A stretch of DNA of 64,000 nt, taken from positions 1-64,000 of the forward strand of contig CAICTM010000025.1 in the NCBI GenBank assembly GCA_903772945.1. Reading direction: 5' to 3'. Within the stretch, counting starts at the first letter, position 1; every line of letters starts with the position of its first letter. The position numbers and the translations under genes are program-made. The notes under the pieces were generated by a model. That model did no database searches and was not told the origin of the DNA. It saw only the letters and a list, made by a program, of their open reading frames with translations. This DNA comes from Seminavis robusta (lineage: Eukaryota > Bacillariophyta > Bacillariophyceae > Naviculales > Naviculaceae). This document shows positions 52,495-62,021 of this stretch, one piece after another.

Positions 52495-53412
52495 GATCCT
52501 ACTATCCACTATCATAATATATCCTGAGGCAGCGCGAGTACCAAAGCTTCATGCAATCCCGTGAAGACCCTCTTCTCTTTCCTTCACTTCGGACAGATCA
52601 TTCAGATTTAATGATTTAGGACATAAATCTTTTAGGGAAGCATGGAAGATGCGATTTGTGACCATTCAGTAACCATTGACCTATAGTAGGTGCTGCATTG
52701 ACATTCTCCTGGAACCTGGCACTGCTGAACTTCACCCTTCACCTCCTCGATGACTGAAAGTTCTCGATTCTTGAAGATTCGTCCAAGACAGGGCAATAAT
52801 CTTACTGTTACCAAACCATGTTGATGATCGTTGAAGTGGACAATAATAAATGATAATAGCCTCGCTTTTCCACTTTCTCCTTCCCCAAATTTGTCAATAA
52901 CCAATCAACAAGTCTACTGTGAAAAAGACATTATGCCTTCTTCTGCGCGAATGTACCACTTATGAGGATGATCTTTGACATGTCTGCGAAAACGAATCTC
53001 TTTAAATCTTTATCGTACTACACTTGGCTTTTGCGAGGCAGTTCCCAATTTTGTGGTCACGGAAAGTGGCAAACACGATAAGAGGCTTCGGGTGGAGGGA
53101 AACGTTTGCCCAAAAGACTCAAGAGACAGTCTTCTTCCTGATAATTGCCAAGGGAAGCCGCACTGTGTTTGGTGACGGTTCTGGTGATCTGTGATGGGTG
53201 CTGATGGGACTAACCAAGGAAGTGATACGAGTTACGAGTAGACTGGTACCGACCTTCATGCGGTATCCAGGTCAAACGTAGAAACGACTGGCCAGAAGCA
53301 GTTGAAAAGAGAGAGTAAAGCCCGCTCTGATGATGTGTGAAGTTTTGCGCTCCCTCACAATTCTGAATCAATCGCCAAAGTGATTGCTCTCATTTCTCCT
53401 CTTGCAGCCATC
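52495..53412. other. Intergenic, nothing recognised
   Basis: About 900 bp. Frames here are short and lack plausible starts or composition. Confidence 0.5.
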
Positions 53413-53994
53413 ATGACCCAACCTCAGCATTTCAGAGCAGCGTCCCTCCAGGAGTCAACCATGGCTCTTTATCTTCACGCCGATATCGTCGAATTGACGG
53501 ATGAGCGAAGACTGCTCAAGGCCAGATCCTCGTGGGCCCACTACTCCCGAGTACACCGACTGAAGAAGCGCCATTTGCCTGGCACTTCCAAGTCATTGCC
53601 CGAAACCCACCGAGAAAAGCGAAGCCGCAACTCTACTACTACCGGTAGCAGCAAAGTCAATGAAATGATTGCGATGAATCAAGAACGATGCTCGCCTCAA
53701 ATGGGACAATGCCGATGGGAAAGTGCTGCCAAGACCGAGGCAGCCGCGGCGTCCTCGCCCAAAAGGGGATGTGGCCGTCCCACGCTTCCCAGACGCCAAC
53801 AGTCCATTGAACATCCATCCAACGAAGAAAAAACAGAACCCCAAAGGATGCGCAGGAACAAACTCAACGAAGCCGCCAAGGACGAAAACACTTTGCGCAG
53901 TTTCCGACGATCCTTCCACTCGGAAGCAAGCAAAGCCCGTTTCGCGGCGTCCTCGACCTTGAAGTACTCTTCTGGTGCAGCGAGGTGCTTGTAA
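53413..53994 (+). CDS. Basic hypothetical protein, 193 aa
   Basis: The frame opens with GTG upstream; the first ATG is 53413 (MTQPQHFRAASLQESTMALY). The protein is strongly basic and mostly disordered, with HYSRVHRLKKRHLPG, a long Ser/Arg/Lys/Pro region and a C-terminal stretch RSFRRSFHSEASKARFAASS. No domain is recognised. The similarity of base use to neighbouring genes and the length of the open frame are the only support. Confidence 0.45.
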   Translation: MTQPQHFRAASLQESTMALYLHADIVELTDERRLLKARSSWAHYSRVHRLKKRHLPGTSKSLPETHREKRSRNSTTTGSSKVNEMIAMNQERCSPQMGQCRWESAAKTEAAAASSPKRGCGRPTLPRRQQSIEHPSNEEKTEPQRMRRNKLNEAAKDENTLRSFRRSFHSEASKARFAASSTLKYSSGAARCL

Positions 53995-54951
53995 CTATGG
54001 GGAATACCACTAATCCAAAGCATCATAATATTTTAGCAAATCATTGAGACCTCTTATTCTTGTAATTTATGGGCACTAGTAGCCTGCAGTATGCATGTCA
54101 TCAAAGGCTCTTGTGGTTTGGTTTGGTTTGGTTTGGTTTGCGGAAACTGTGCTGTGGGGTATTGGTATTGTCAATGTTTCGTTCCACCCCCCTTCCTCGT
54201 TTGCATCGACGCTGTAAGGCTCCGTTCGACCACGATGGCGAAAGGAAGCAGCAAAACATGACGATGATGGTTTTCAAGGCCTTGTCCGTTGCCTTTACTG
54301 AACCACAACCTGCAGCGACGTTGAAGCGACGTTGAATCCTGACTATAAAGAGTGGTGCATAGAGTAAGCAACGGTGCATGTCCAACTGTATCAGTCCAAG
54401 AAAAACCATTCAATCGGCTAGATTCCACTGGATCGTATCGAATGATTCAATCCGTTTCAGGCTCCGCTCCAAGGCCTCTCGGACCTGGAAGCTTGCTGCT
54501 TCTTGCTGCTTCGTGGATGCTGCAAGCCGCTCTCATAGCAAGCAAACCTTCCCAAATACCAAACTTATCAAGCTGCCTTTGATATAGGATTGGACATGTG
54601 GAGGTTGACCTGGAAGCAAGCTTTTGTCTTTGCCTGGGATCGCAAAGAAGTACCGGTGATCTTTGCGTAGCAGCCTGAAACGAACCAATAGCAATATCCG
54701 TAGCGGTACCATCGCCACTCATTGGAGGCACCGGAGCACCTCAGCCTGAGTAGCTATGCCACTGCTAGCAATGGTTTTGGTCATCAGCAGCGAACAATGA
54801 TGGCTACAAAATGCTGCTGTATCTTGCTAGCTTGGGATTTTGCACGTAGCAAAGAAAAACAACGTAGCAAAGAAAAACAACCTGTGTTGCATAGTGGGAT
54901 ACAAAACTGCTACCTGTACTTTACTCATCTATCATCGAACCGTGTCATGGT
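53995..54951. other. Intergenic with simple repeats
   Basis: No gene was recognised. It contains a (TTTGG)n tract at about 54114-54140 and an 18-bp tandem duplication (CGTAGCAAAGAAAAACAA twice) near 54844-54880. Confidence 0.5.
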
Positions 54952-55440
54952 CTAGCTGGAAGGCGTGGGTATCTGTGCCTCTCCTATGAATTCCACACTC
55001 CTTTGCCTTCTGGGTGGTTTTGGAATGGATGCCCTCTTGTGTGGTCTTTGAGAGACTTTCGTGGGGTCAATTTTGGCTTGCTCTCCTTGACACGACTTGA
55101 CATGAGACGGATCACTCTCCCATCTTGTAGAACCCAACTCCTCGTCTTCAATGATAGGGAAAACGCCTATTGCGCTTGTAGACAATGACATGGCTGTTCC
55201 TTTTTGAAGGGTTCCGAACCCTCTGTCGTCGTTTTGTGAAAGAGCGTTGGTAGAGTGCCACTTCTTGAGGCTTCGAAACCTGGCATCCTTTGCTCCGTGG
55301 GAGCCACTGTAATGGATACGTCGACTGTCGAATCCTTTATCTCTCAGAAGCCGTGAGGAAGATTGAGTTGCACTGTGAGTAGAGTTGTGATCTTCCAGCA
55401 GTCTTTGTGGTTGGTATTCGTCTTGTTGTCGCCGGTTCAT
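54952..55440 (-). CDS. Basic hypothetical protein, 162 aa
   Basis: The open frame extends upstream only from a TTG; ATG 55440 (MNRRQQDEYQPQRLLEDHN) is the likely start. Composition is Ser/Arg/Gln/His-rich and disordered, with a basic C-terminal segment (RPHKRASIPKPPRRQRSVEF). No domain or targeting signal is recognised. It could be a true small gene or a chance frame. Confidence 0.4.
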   Translation of the reverse strand: MNRRQQDEYQPQRLLEDHNSTHSATQSSSRLLRDKGFDSRRIHYSGSHGAKDARFRSLKKWHSTNALSQNDDRGFGTLQKGTAMSLSTSAIGVFPIIEDEELGSTRWESDPSHVKSCQGEQAKIDPTKVSQRPHKRASIPKPPRRQRSVEFIGEAQIPTPSS

Positions 55441-56954
55441 TGTGATCTGTTTCCTCTGTGCAAACGGTATAATCCTCTTGATGTTGATGCTGCCTTTGCC
55501 GCTGTTACTTTGTTTTATGGGTGTACTAGTACCTTGTAACAAAGCGACGGAAAATAGTGCTCACCAGCCCGGATTGTTGTTTGTGTGAGCTTGATTGATA
55601 CCTGTACGTAGTAGCAGTGATGGGCTTCCTGCCGTTGTGAGACGTGTAGTAGAAAAGAGGTCAAAAGCGACCTTGAAAGCTTCCCCTGTTGGTTCGGTGC
55701 TCATACAACGGCTAAAAGAAGAGAACTGTGTTTGCTGGCCTGACCTCCGGACTTACGGTTCCCATGGTTGAGTGGTGTCGAGTCAAGTTAGTCAAGTCAC
55801 ATTTTCCACCACGCCAAGACTTAACGTGATTCAAGAGATGAAATAAGCAAGGAACCCAATCGAAAAATTGGAACACCATTTGTTCGCGTGAGATGAGAAG
55901 GTCTGTTTTTGGGACTGCTAACAAATCACTTTTCAGCTGCTCTTTGTGAATATCGAGCTGATTTCAGTGGGATCTTCCTGGTAAAGAGGAAGCGAAAGGC
56001 TTAAACAGAAAATAGATGAGTATCGGGATGTAACCTTTGGAAAGGAAAAAATATTTGTCCACTCCTTCGCAGCAAATCAACTTGGCTTGTATCCCCTCAT
56101 CAAGCACAGCTGGTCCACTAATAATACCGTGTACTTTATTGTGTATTGTTTCTAATAAAGCTTTCAATTTGATAACTGCTTTGTCGTCGATTGCTGCCAA
56201 TGGTTACACTTCTACAGTACCTACCAGGTACCGGTACTGTAACGGTGGTGAACATCGTTGTGACCGCACCTCTGGCTGAATCCGCACCTTTGATCCATCC
56301 AAAGCAAACCTACCGGTACAAGCAAGCCTGCAGCAGATACACTTCTGAAGCAACATGAATATAGGAATTGATTCTACCGGTAACGTACCGATGGTTTTGC
56401 ATGCCCGTGCTTCACCTTGCTTGCCCCGCTAAGAACGCAACAACAGCCTTGGAGCTGGCTAGCTAGCTAGCTTTGACAACCTCGGCTGCAATTCAGAACA
56501 GTACCGGTATAGAGTTTGATGCGATTCAGTTGTATTGTTTGACGACCTCTTTATTTCCTTCATACAAAGTTTGAAGATAATGGTAAAGATGTAAACTGTG
56601 GCTCAACACCTGCACCAGTACAGTCCTTTTCACAGTAAGCTCTCCCAGGTGCTGTTCATGAAGCCTTGCGGCTCTGCAACCGACTGGCAAATACCAGTGC
56701 AAAACGTTGACTAGAGTTCGTGATGATTGAATCTTTGGGTAAGTCAAGAGCGCCTCACGACTGCCGCTTTCAAAAATTCGTCTTGCCTTCAACCGAAATG
56801 AATGATTCAATCGAATCTTTTGCTGCCACGAACCCCAAGAACCGCATCGTTCCTGTTCGAAGCTTTGGTCGCCGTTGCATTGTTGCCATTGCCAATGGCC
56901 ACTGCCAAAGGATTGTATACTTCTGCGTTTGTGCGATAAATCAACACGTTTCCA
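55441..56954. other. Intergenic, motif-rich
   Basis: About 1.5 kb without a convincing gene; a minus frame at 55964-56200 lacks an ATG. Dense TACCGGTA, GGTACCGG and CTAGCTAGCTAGCT motifs lie at about 56218-56240, 56308, 56375 and 56458-56472. Confidence 0.5.
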
Positions 56955-59519
56955 ATGTCTTCCTCTTCTTCTGATGACGATGCTAATTTCCTGCGTTTGC
57001 ACGCAAAATCAATAGCGGAAGCTCTCCAGCAACGAGATGCTGCTGAACAAGCTCTTTCCAATGCTACCGGTGCTACAACTACCAAGTCCCAACGAGAACA
57101 ACTGATACACGACACTTATATTGCATTATGCTACGACGATCCTCGTGTTGAGTCTGATTTGGGCTGTCAATATCTTGCCATGGCAATGGTGGATCCAAAA
57201 TCACCCTATGCTCTTTCGGGTCCTCTGGTGGAGGGTATCCGGCAACTCTGTGCCAAACAGCAAGAAAACTCAGGTGCCGCCGTTTCCAGCACCCAAGAAT
57301 CGTCATTGTCTTCTCCAGCCAGTGCGGGATCCAATACCGCCAAAGGATCCGCCATGCTGGCCTGGGCCATTGGTGTTCGGATACCTCTGCTCTGTTGCCA
57401 GGCATCGGATCTTTCGCAGGTTGACTCTCTTTTGGGATCCTACCGACCTTCACCTCCACCCAATCCACTGACAACCAATGACACCAACAACAATGACCAG
57501 CATAATTTATCCCACGCAATCCAGAACAGTTCCAAACAAAAATTGGGGGAAGAAGCTGACCGATTGGCAGCCATGCTAAGTCAACCTCTAGAGGAGGATA
57601 ATAATGCTACCAACGGTAACAATAACATTGCCACCAATGACGAAGAGGAAGAAGTGTGGGCTGCCGAATCAGATCCCTCTGATTTCGAATTCGAGTCTGG
57701 ATTCTCTTACGAACAACAAATTGCAGAGGTCGAAGACTCCTTTGCCGAATGGATGATTGACCGCACTGATCCCATCAAGCTGTCCACACCATCCTCCAAG
57801 ACTTCCTGGAAACAAGTCAGACATGCCGTCATGGATTTGACCTCGCAACTCAATTTCCGTCAAGTGGCTTCGTTGTGGACGAGTACCAATAATCTTCAGG
57901 GCCTCGTGGGGACTCGAGGTCCTTCGAATATTCTCACTCAATTCACCCTGACGCTGTTGGTACCGCCAACCATCACAACGAACAAACCTTCTGTATTTGA
58001 TTCTCCAGACGACGATGAAGATGCTCTGCAACCACACCGTCAGTTGCAAGCCATGGCGTGGCATCCACTATGGGTCATGCGAGACGCTGCGGCTGCCAAC
58101 ACGACCAGTACAACCACACTCTCCGAATACTTGACCATGTTGCAGACATTGATTGCGATTGACGCGGCCGCAGCCAAACCTCCGAGCGAAGGAATGGCTC
58201 CTGCTACATATGTTGGCTTGGCATCCTTGTCGGCACTTTGTCAGCAATTCATGACAGAGGCATCGACGACGACGACAGGTCAGCAACAACTCGTGGAGCG
58301 ATTTCGAATCTTGCGGCGCAGTGTTTGGGGAACCTGCGACGATTTGGCGCATGCCATGGAACAGGAAGAAAAGATTCGAAAGACAGCAGCAGCATCGAGC
58401 CAAAAATCGTCCGAAAATTGGATTGTGTGGACGCTGCTGCCGCTATTTGAAGTCATGACCAACCAAAAGTTGCAAACGGGATCTACCATTGTCGCCAAGG
58501 CCGAGTCATTGGCACAGCAACATCACAATCAGCAACAAGCCAGTCAGCAATGGTCTGCGGGGTTGCTTCAAACTGGTCTTTTGCGGCATTGGCTGCTCAA
58601 GTGCCAGGAACTTGGACAACAACAGGAAGAAGATGGTTCACCGTCTCTTCTTGTCCTCTTGCAATTCGTGAGACGCTCGTTGCTGTTCATGATTGCTCAG
58701 TCCATGACATCTACATCAGCACTTGGGAAGTACGCCTGGCGTTTCCCAAACTTTGGCTCGATTGTTGAGATTGGCATGTCTTACTACGAGAAATCAAAAA
58801 AGGACGATCCAGATGTCGACGCGATCTTGTGGAACATGCTGGCGATGGAATTGGCAGGAAACGTCGCTGCTTCGGCTCCCACAATTCAATGGAAGAACAA
58901 AGCGAGCACCGTCAAACCGTTGCCGTCCCGGCTGGACTGCCACAAAGCTGCTTCGGTCGGCTACCAGGACCTGTGCTGTGCCGTAGTGCGTGTTCTGGAA
59001 CTTGCCTGTGAGGAGGAAAACAAGAAGGAAAATCTCAACACGTCCTCGTCCGAGGAAAAGAATACCACCCAACAAGAAGACAAACTCCAGCACCAAGTGA
59101 TCCTACGATCCTTTCAACGATTTGTCGATTGTCTTGCAGCTTGTCCACTTCTGGCACGTTTGTTCGTGCAGGACTTGACAAGCGACAAGGACACTGATAC
59201 GAGTACAAGTACCAGTTGCCTGAATGATATCCAAACGGCGCTTTCCCAATACAAGGCTCCATCCCCGGATGACGCGACCGGACCCAAAGCCAAGGACGAA
59301 GATGCTGCTGACGTCGAGGGTCAAGCCGTTCTAGAGAACACTCGAGCAGCTAAGGAGCAGGTCCAAAGTGCCAGCCTACAGGAAGAGATTCATCTGGTGC
59401 GCAAGGATTTGAAGGTGCTTCGTTCCATTTTAGCAACCAAGGCATCATCATCGGGCACGACTTCGGCTGCAGGTTTTCTGGTCCCTCAAGAACTGACTTC
59501 GTCCTCCAAGACGGACTAG
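56955..59519 (+). CDS. Orphan helical protein, 854 aa
   Basis: A single-exon gene from ATG 56955 (MSSSSSDDDANFLRLHAKSI). It is predominantly helical with several low-complexity insertions: Asn/Asp-rich around residues 165-220, a Thr run near 370, and an acidic Ser/Thr/Asp region near 745-795. It has Trp-containing conserved-looking blocks (WAIGVRIPLLCCQ, FAEWMIDRT, WRFPNFGSIVEIGMSYYEKS) and a terminal coiled-coil-like segment (LQEEIHLVRKDLKVLRSIL). No membrane segment or signal peptide is seen. The architecture would suit a HEAT/tether-like subunit of a complex, but no family is recognised. Confidence 0.7.
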   Translation: MSSSSSDDDANFLRLHAKSIAEALQQRDAAEQALSNATGATTTKSQREQLIHDTYIALCYDDPRVESDLGCQYLAMAMVDPKSPYALSGPLVEGIRQLCAKQQENSGAAVSSTQESSLSSPASAGSNTAKGSAMLAWAIGVRIPLLCCQASDLSQVDSLLGSYRPSPPPNPLTTNDTNNNDQHNLSHAIQNSSKQKLGEEADRLAAMLSQPLEEDNNATNGNNNIATNDEEEEVWAAESDPSDFEFESGFSYEQQIAEVEDSFAEWMIDRTDPIKLSTPSSKTSWKQVRHAVMDLTSQLNFRQVASLWTSTNNLQGLVGTRGPSNILTQFTLTLLVPPTITTNKPSVFDSPDDDEDALQPHRQLQAMAWHPLWVMRDAAAANTTSTTTLSEYLTMLQTLIAIDAAAAKPPSEGMAPATYVGLASLSALCQQFMTEASTTTTGQQQLVERFRILRRSVWGTCDDLAHAMEQEEKIRKTAAASSQKSSENWIVWTLLPLFEVMTNQKLQTGSTIVAKAESLAQQHHNQQQASQQWSAGLLQTGLLRHWLLKCQELGQQQEEDGSPSLLVLLQFVRRSLLFMIAQSMTSTSALGKYAWRFPNFGSIVEIGMSYYEKSKKDDPDVDAILWNMLAMELAGNVAASAPTIQWKNKASTVKPLPSRLDCHKAASVGYQDLCCAVVRVLELACEEENKKENLNTSSSEEKNTTQQEDKLQHQVILRSFQRFVDCLAACPLLARLFVQDLTSDKDTDTSTSTSCLNDIQTALSQYKAPSPDDATGPKAKDEDAADVEGQAVLENTRAAKEQVQSASLQEEIHLVRKDLKVLRSILATKASSSGTTSAAGFLVPQELTSSSKTD

Positions 59520-60258
59520 CCAGCTAGCTAGCCGCCTAGCTAGCCGCATAAGGTGGGCTTTGCCACATTACGTAGTACGAACGATTGACTGAGCGTGGTG
59601 ACCCCAAGGATCGAATCATTTGTTGCTGGGGAGCTGGCTTTGCTGGGCATCAGGACGTGAGGTGAGTGAGAAACTGAAATAAATAAATAAAAATAAAACC
59701 TATCTGAACATAGTATGTACCAGGTAGCATCACCAGTGAATGCGATCATCTGTTCTCTCCTACCGTAGCACGGGGCCCGATAGAGCCGTCTTAGTTTCCT
59801 TAGCATTTGGGGGCTCGAGTACTGTACCGGTACCACCTTTTCTGCCTGAACGGAAATCACGGAAGCCCTTCGAATCGAATCTTGGACGAGTTGCATTGGT
59901 GGAACCGAACATACAAGATCGGATTTTAAGTAAGAAGACTGTGGCGTACGGATGTACCCTATATGGCTAGGTCTAGTAGGCTGTGTACCCTATAGCGAGC
60001 TAGGTTGCACGCCATCAGCCCCAGAGCATTGCTAGAGTTAGAAATTCATGTGTGTGAGGTTTATTATTTTTATTCATTAGATTTATTAGGAGTTGTCGTG
60101 TGCATGCAGTGCATTGCACCAAGCCATCCATCCACCCACCCTGCCAACCAATATCCTGGGACCGAACAAAATTGCTTGTCACCAGAAGGGGAAAAGTCAC
60201 CACAAGAGCGCCTCGTCGCACGGGCGGAATGAATGAATGAATCCTGTAGATTCCAAAT
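59520..60258. other. Convergent intergenic spacer
   Basis: It opens with CTAGCTAGCTAG-type repeats at 59519-59545 and has GTACCGGTACC near 59823. No gene was recognised. Confidence 0.5.
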
Positions 60259-61410
60259 CTAAAGGTCCATCATGGATACTTGCTGTGGAATGCCCACAGT
60301 GTCCAGATCCATCGTGGCGGGAGGAACAACTCTGTCGTACCCGATATCAAATCGGTTGGGTGTCAAAAAGGCCGACGCCAAATTTGAATGTGTTGTGGTG
60401 ATCATGGATACATCGGAAGAGTGTTGTTCTTCTTTATTATTCCACCCTGGAAAGAGTGACGAGGAGGACGTGCGATATCCCGCCGTGTTGGCGGATGCTG
60501 CCGTGGTGATGCTACTGCCCGAGGATCGTCTACTCCACGAGGAGTTGGACGAGAGTGAGGACGACGAGTACGTCAAGGAGACATCATTGGCGCAAGAGTG
60601 ACGGCGATTGTTGAGGTTGATGTTGTATGTGCCGTGTATTTCATTGTGTTGTTTTCGAAATGTGTCAATGACAAATTCGAGTAAATCTCCCAATCGCTGT
60701 ACGGGCGACCAATTGTGGTAAACGACCGTGTTTCCTTGATGAATGGGATTCGCATTGTTTTTGATTTGGTGTGGCTGATCTTCTGGAGAAATGACACTGG
60801 CACCATCGGATCGTCCCGGTGGTGCTTCATGAACGACAATGGTTTGAATGGTCTGTTTTGTGTTGTTGTTGTTTCCTCCATAGTTGTCTTGGTAGACAAT
60901 TCGACTAATGAGAGGTGGTCGATGGGGGTACATGCGTGGCACTTGAATCCACGCGACGACGGAGTGCTGAAATGTCAGGCGTAAGCGCAGACTCTCCACC
61001 TTTTTCAATTCAATGTGAGGAGGGGGTGGTTGATTGTGTGCCTTGACCGTGACGGGAGGAGCCGGAGGATGCCACATCCAGACTTCGCTGTTCTTGTGTC
61101 GGTTGTCTTGCTGAGGAACCCAAGTGCCTGACGAGACCATATGGCGCAAGTCCCGCTGAAGTCGCAATTCTCCTGGACTGGAGGAGAGACGCACGCGCTT
61201 CAACGAGGACTGCAACGATTGACAATCCAAATAGGAAGAAGAGGAATTGTTGTTGCTGGGATACGCCGTAGGAGTGGGCGGAGGAGCCATCATCTCTCCC
61301 AACCCACGCTTGTGGTGGTTCTTCTGGAAAGCCTTGGCCATCATGGTGGCTGTGATGGTGCTGGCGGTACTTGCGACGGGAGTGTGAGGAAGAGACTTCA
61401 TGGCGCTCAT
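60259..61410 (-). CDS. UBC/RWD-like fold protein without catalytic Cys
   Basis: 383 residues from ATG 61410. The first ~130 residues are Ser/Asn/Pro-rich. A central region resembles the ubiquitin-conjugating fold: LRLRLTFQHSVVAWIQVP, then MYPHRPPLISRIVY (the YPxxPP turn) and, after an insertion, WSPVQRLGDLLEFVIDTF (the WSP helix of E2 enzymes). The HPN...C segment that carries the active Cys in E2s is replaced by a Gly/Asn/Gln-rich insertion (NNYGGNNNNTK), so catalysis is unlikely; a UEV/RWD-type interaction module is more likely. The C-terminal third is Ser-rich. Family assignment is by eye only. Confidence 0.55.
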   Translation of the reverse strand: MSAMKSLPHTPVASTASTITATMMAKAFQKNHHKRGLGEMMAPPPTPTAYPSNNNSSSSYLDCQSLQSSLKRVRLSSSPGELRLQRDLRHMVSSGTWVPQQDNRHKNSEVWMWHPPAPPVTVKAHNQPPPPHIELKKVESLRLRLTFQHSVVAWIQVPRMYPHRPPLISRIVYQDNYGGNNNNTKQTIQTIVVHEAPPGRSDGASVISPEDQPHQIKNNANPIHQGNTVVYHNWSPVQRLGDLLEFVIDTFRKQHNEIHGTYNINLNNRRHSCANDVSLTYSSSSLSSNSSWSRRSSGSSITTAASANTAGYRTSSSSLFPGWNNKEEQHSSDVSMITTTHSNLASAFLTPNRFDIGYDRVVPPATMDLDTVGIPQQVSMMDL

Positions 61411-62021
61411 TGTTGTTTTGTTTGCTTATCTATTTTGATTGTTTTGTCTCAATTCGATCGTGTCCTGGTCAGCGTGCTTCTGCTTTTGGCGTTGTGATTT
61501 TCACAAAAGAAGATATGGCTGAACCTTCCGGGAAGAGAAGCACGGGGCACGTTTCTCGGTTTCACTCACAGAAATAATGAGGCGCTCCTTTGCATACACG
61601 CAAGTTGGTTGTTCGCAGCTGCTCTTTGGGACTCGACTCCACTCTTATCCACCAACGCAAACTGGTGGGGTGAGCGATTAATAGCTACCGTACTAGAAGA
61701 TGGGAATGAATCGACAACAGCAACAGCAATGATCCGATGAGAGCTCAAGGGGCCTTTTTCAAATTCCGGCCACAGAAATTTGTGGCGATTGCTTTCTTTT
61801 GCGCTCGTGGACGTTGTGTGCCGTGGAAGGAGCTTTGGAGGGCGGGGCGGGCACGCGATTAGCAATGCTGGGTTTGAATATCGTGACTGAACTATCGATT
61901 ATTAGGGAGGAGGCTAAAATTAACAAAGCTCCGATGACCTTCCCACAACAGATCTTTTGGTCACAAAACACAACCAAACCAACCTTGACAAAGGAAGCTG
62001 TATAGATATTGGCAGATCACC
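61411..62021. other. Divergent intergenic region
   Basis: About 610 bp between the UBC-like gene (minus) and the glycosyltransferase gene (plus). No gene was recognised. Confidence 0.4.

Noticed and set aside
53593-54026. Minus-strand frames of about 108 residues
   Set aside because: They lie antisense to the basic 193-residue frame and have no protein-like pattern.
54114-54140. (TTTGG)n tract considered as an interstitial telomere-like repeat
   Set aside because: It does not match a TTAGGG-type telomere unit and is too short; treated as a microsatellite.
55964-56200. Small minus-strand frame (LLETIHNKVHGIISGP...)
   Set aside because: It has no ATG at its start, is short, and shows no supporting splice sites.
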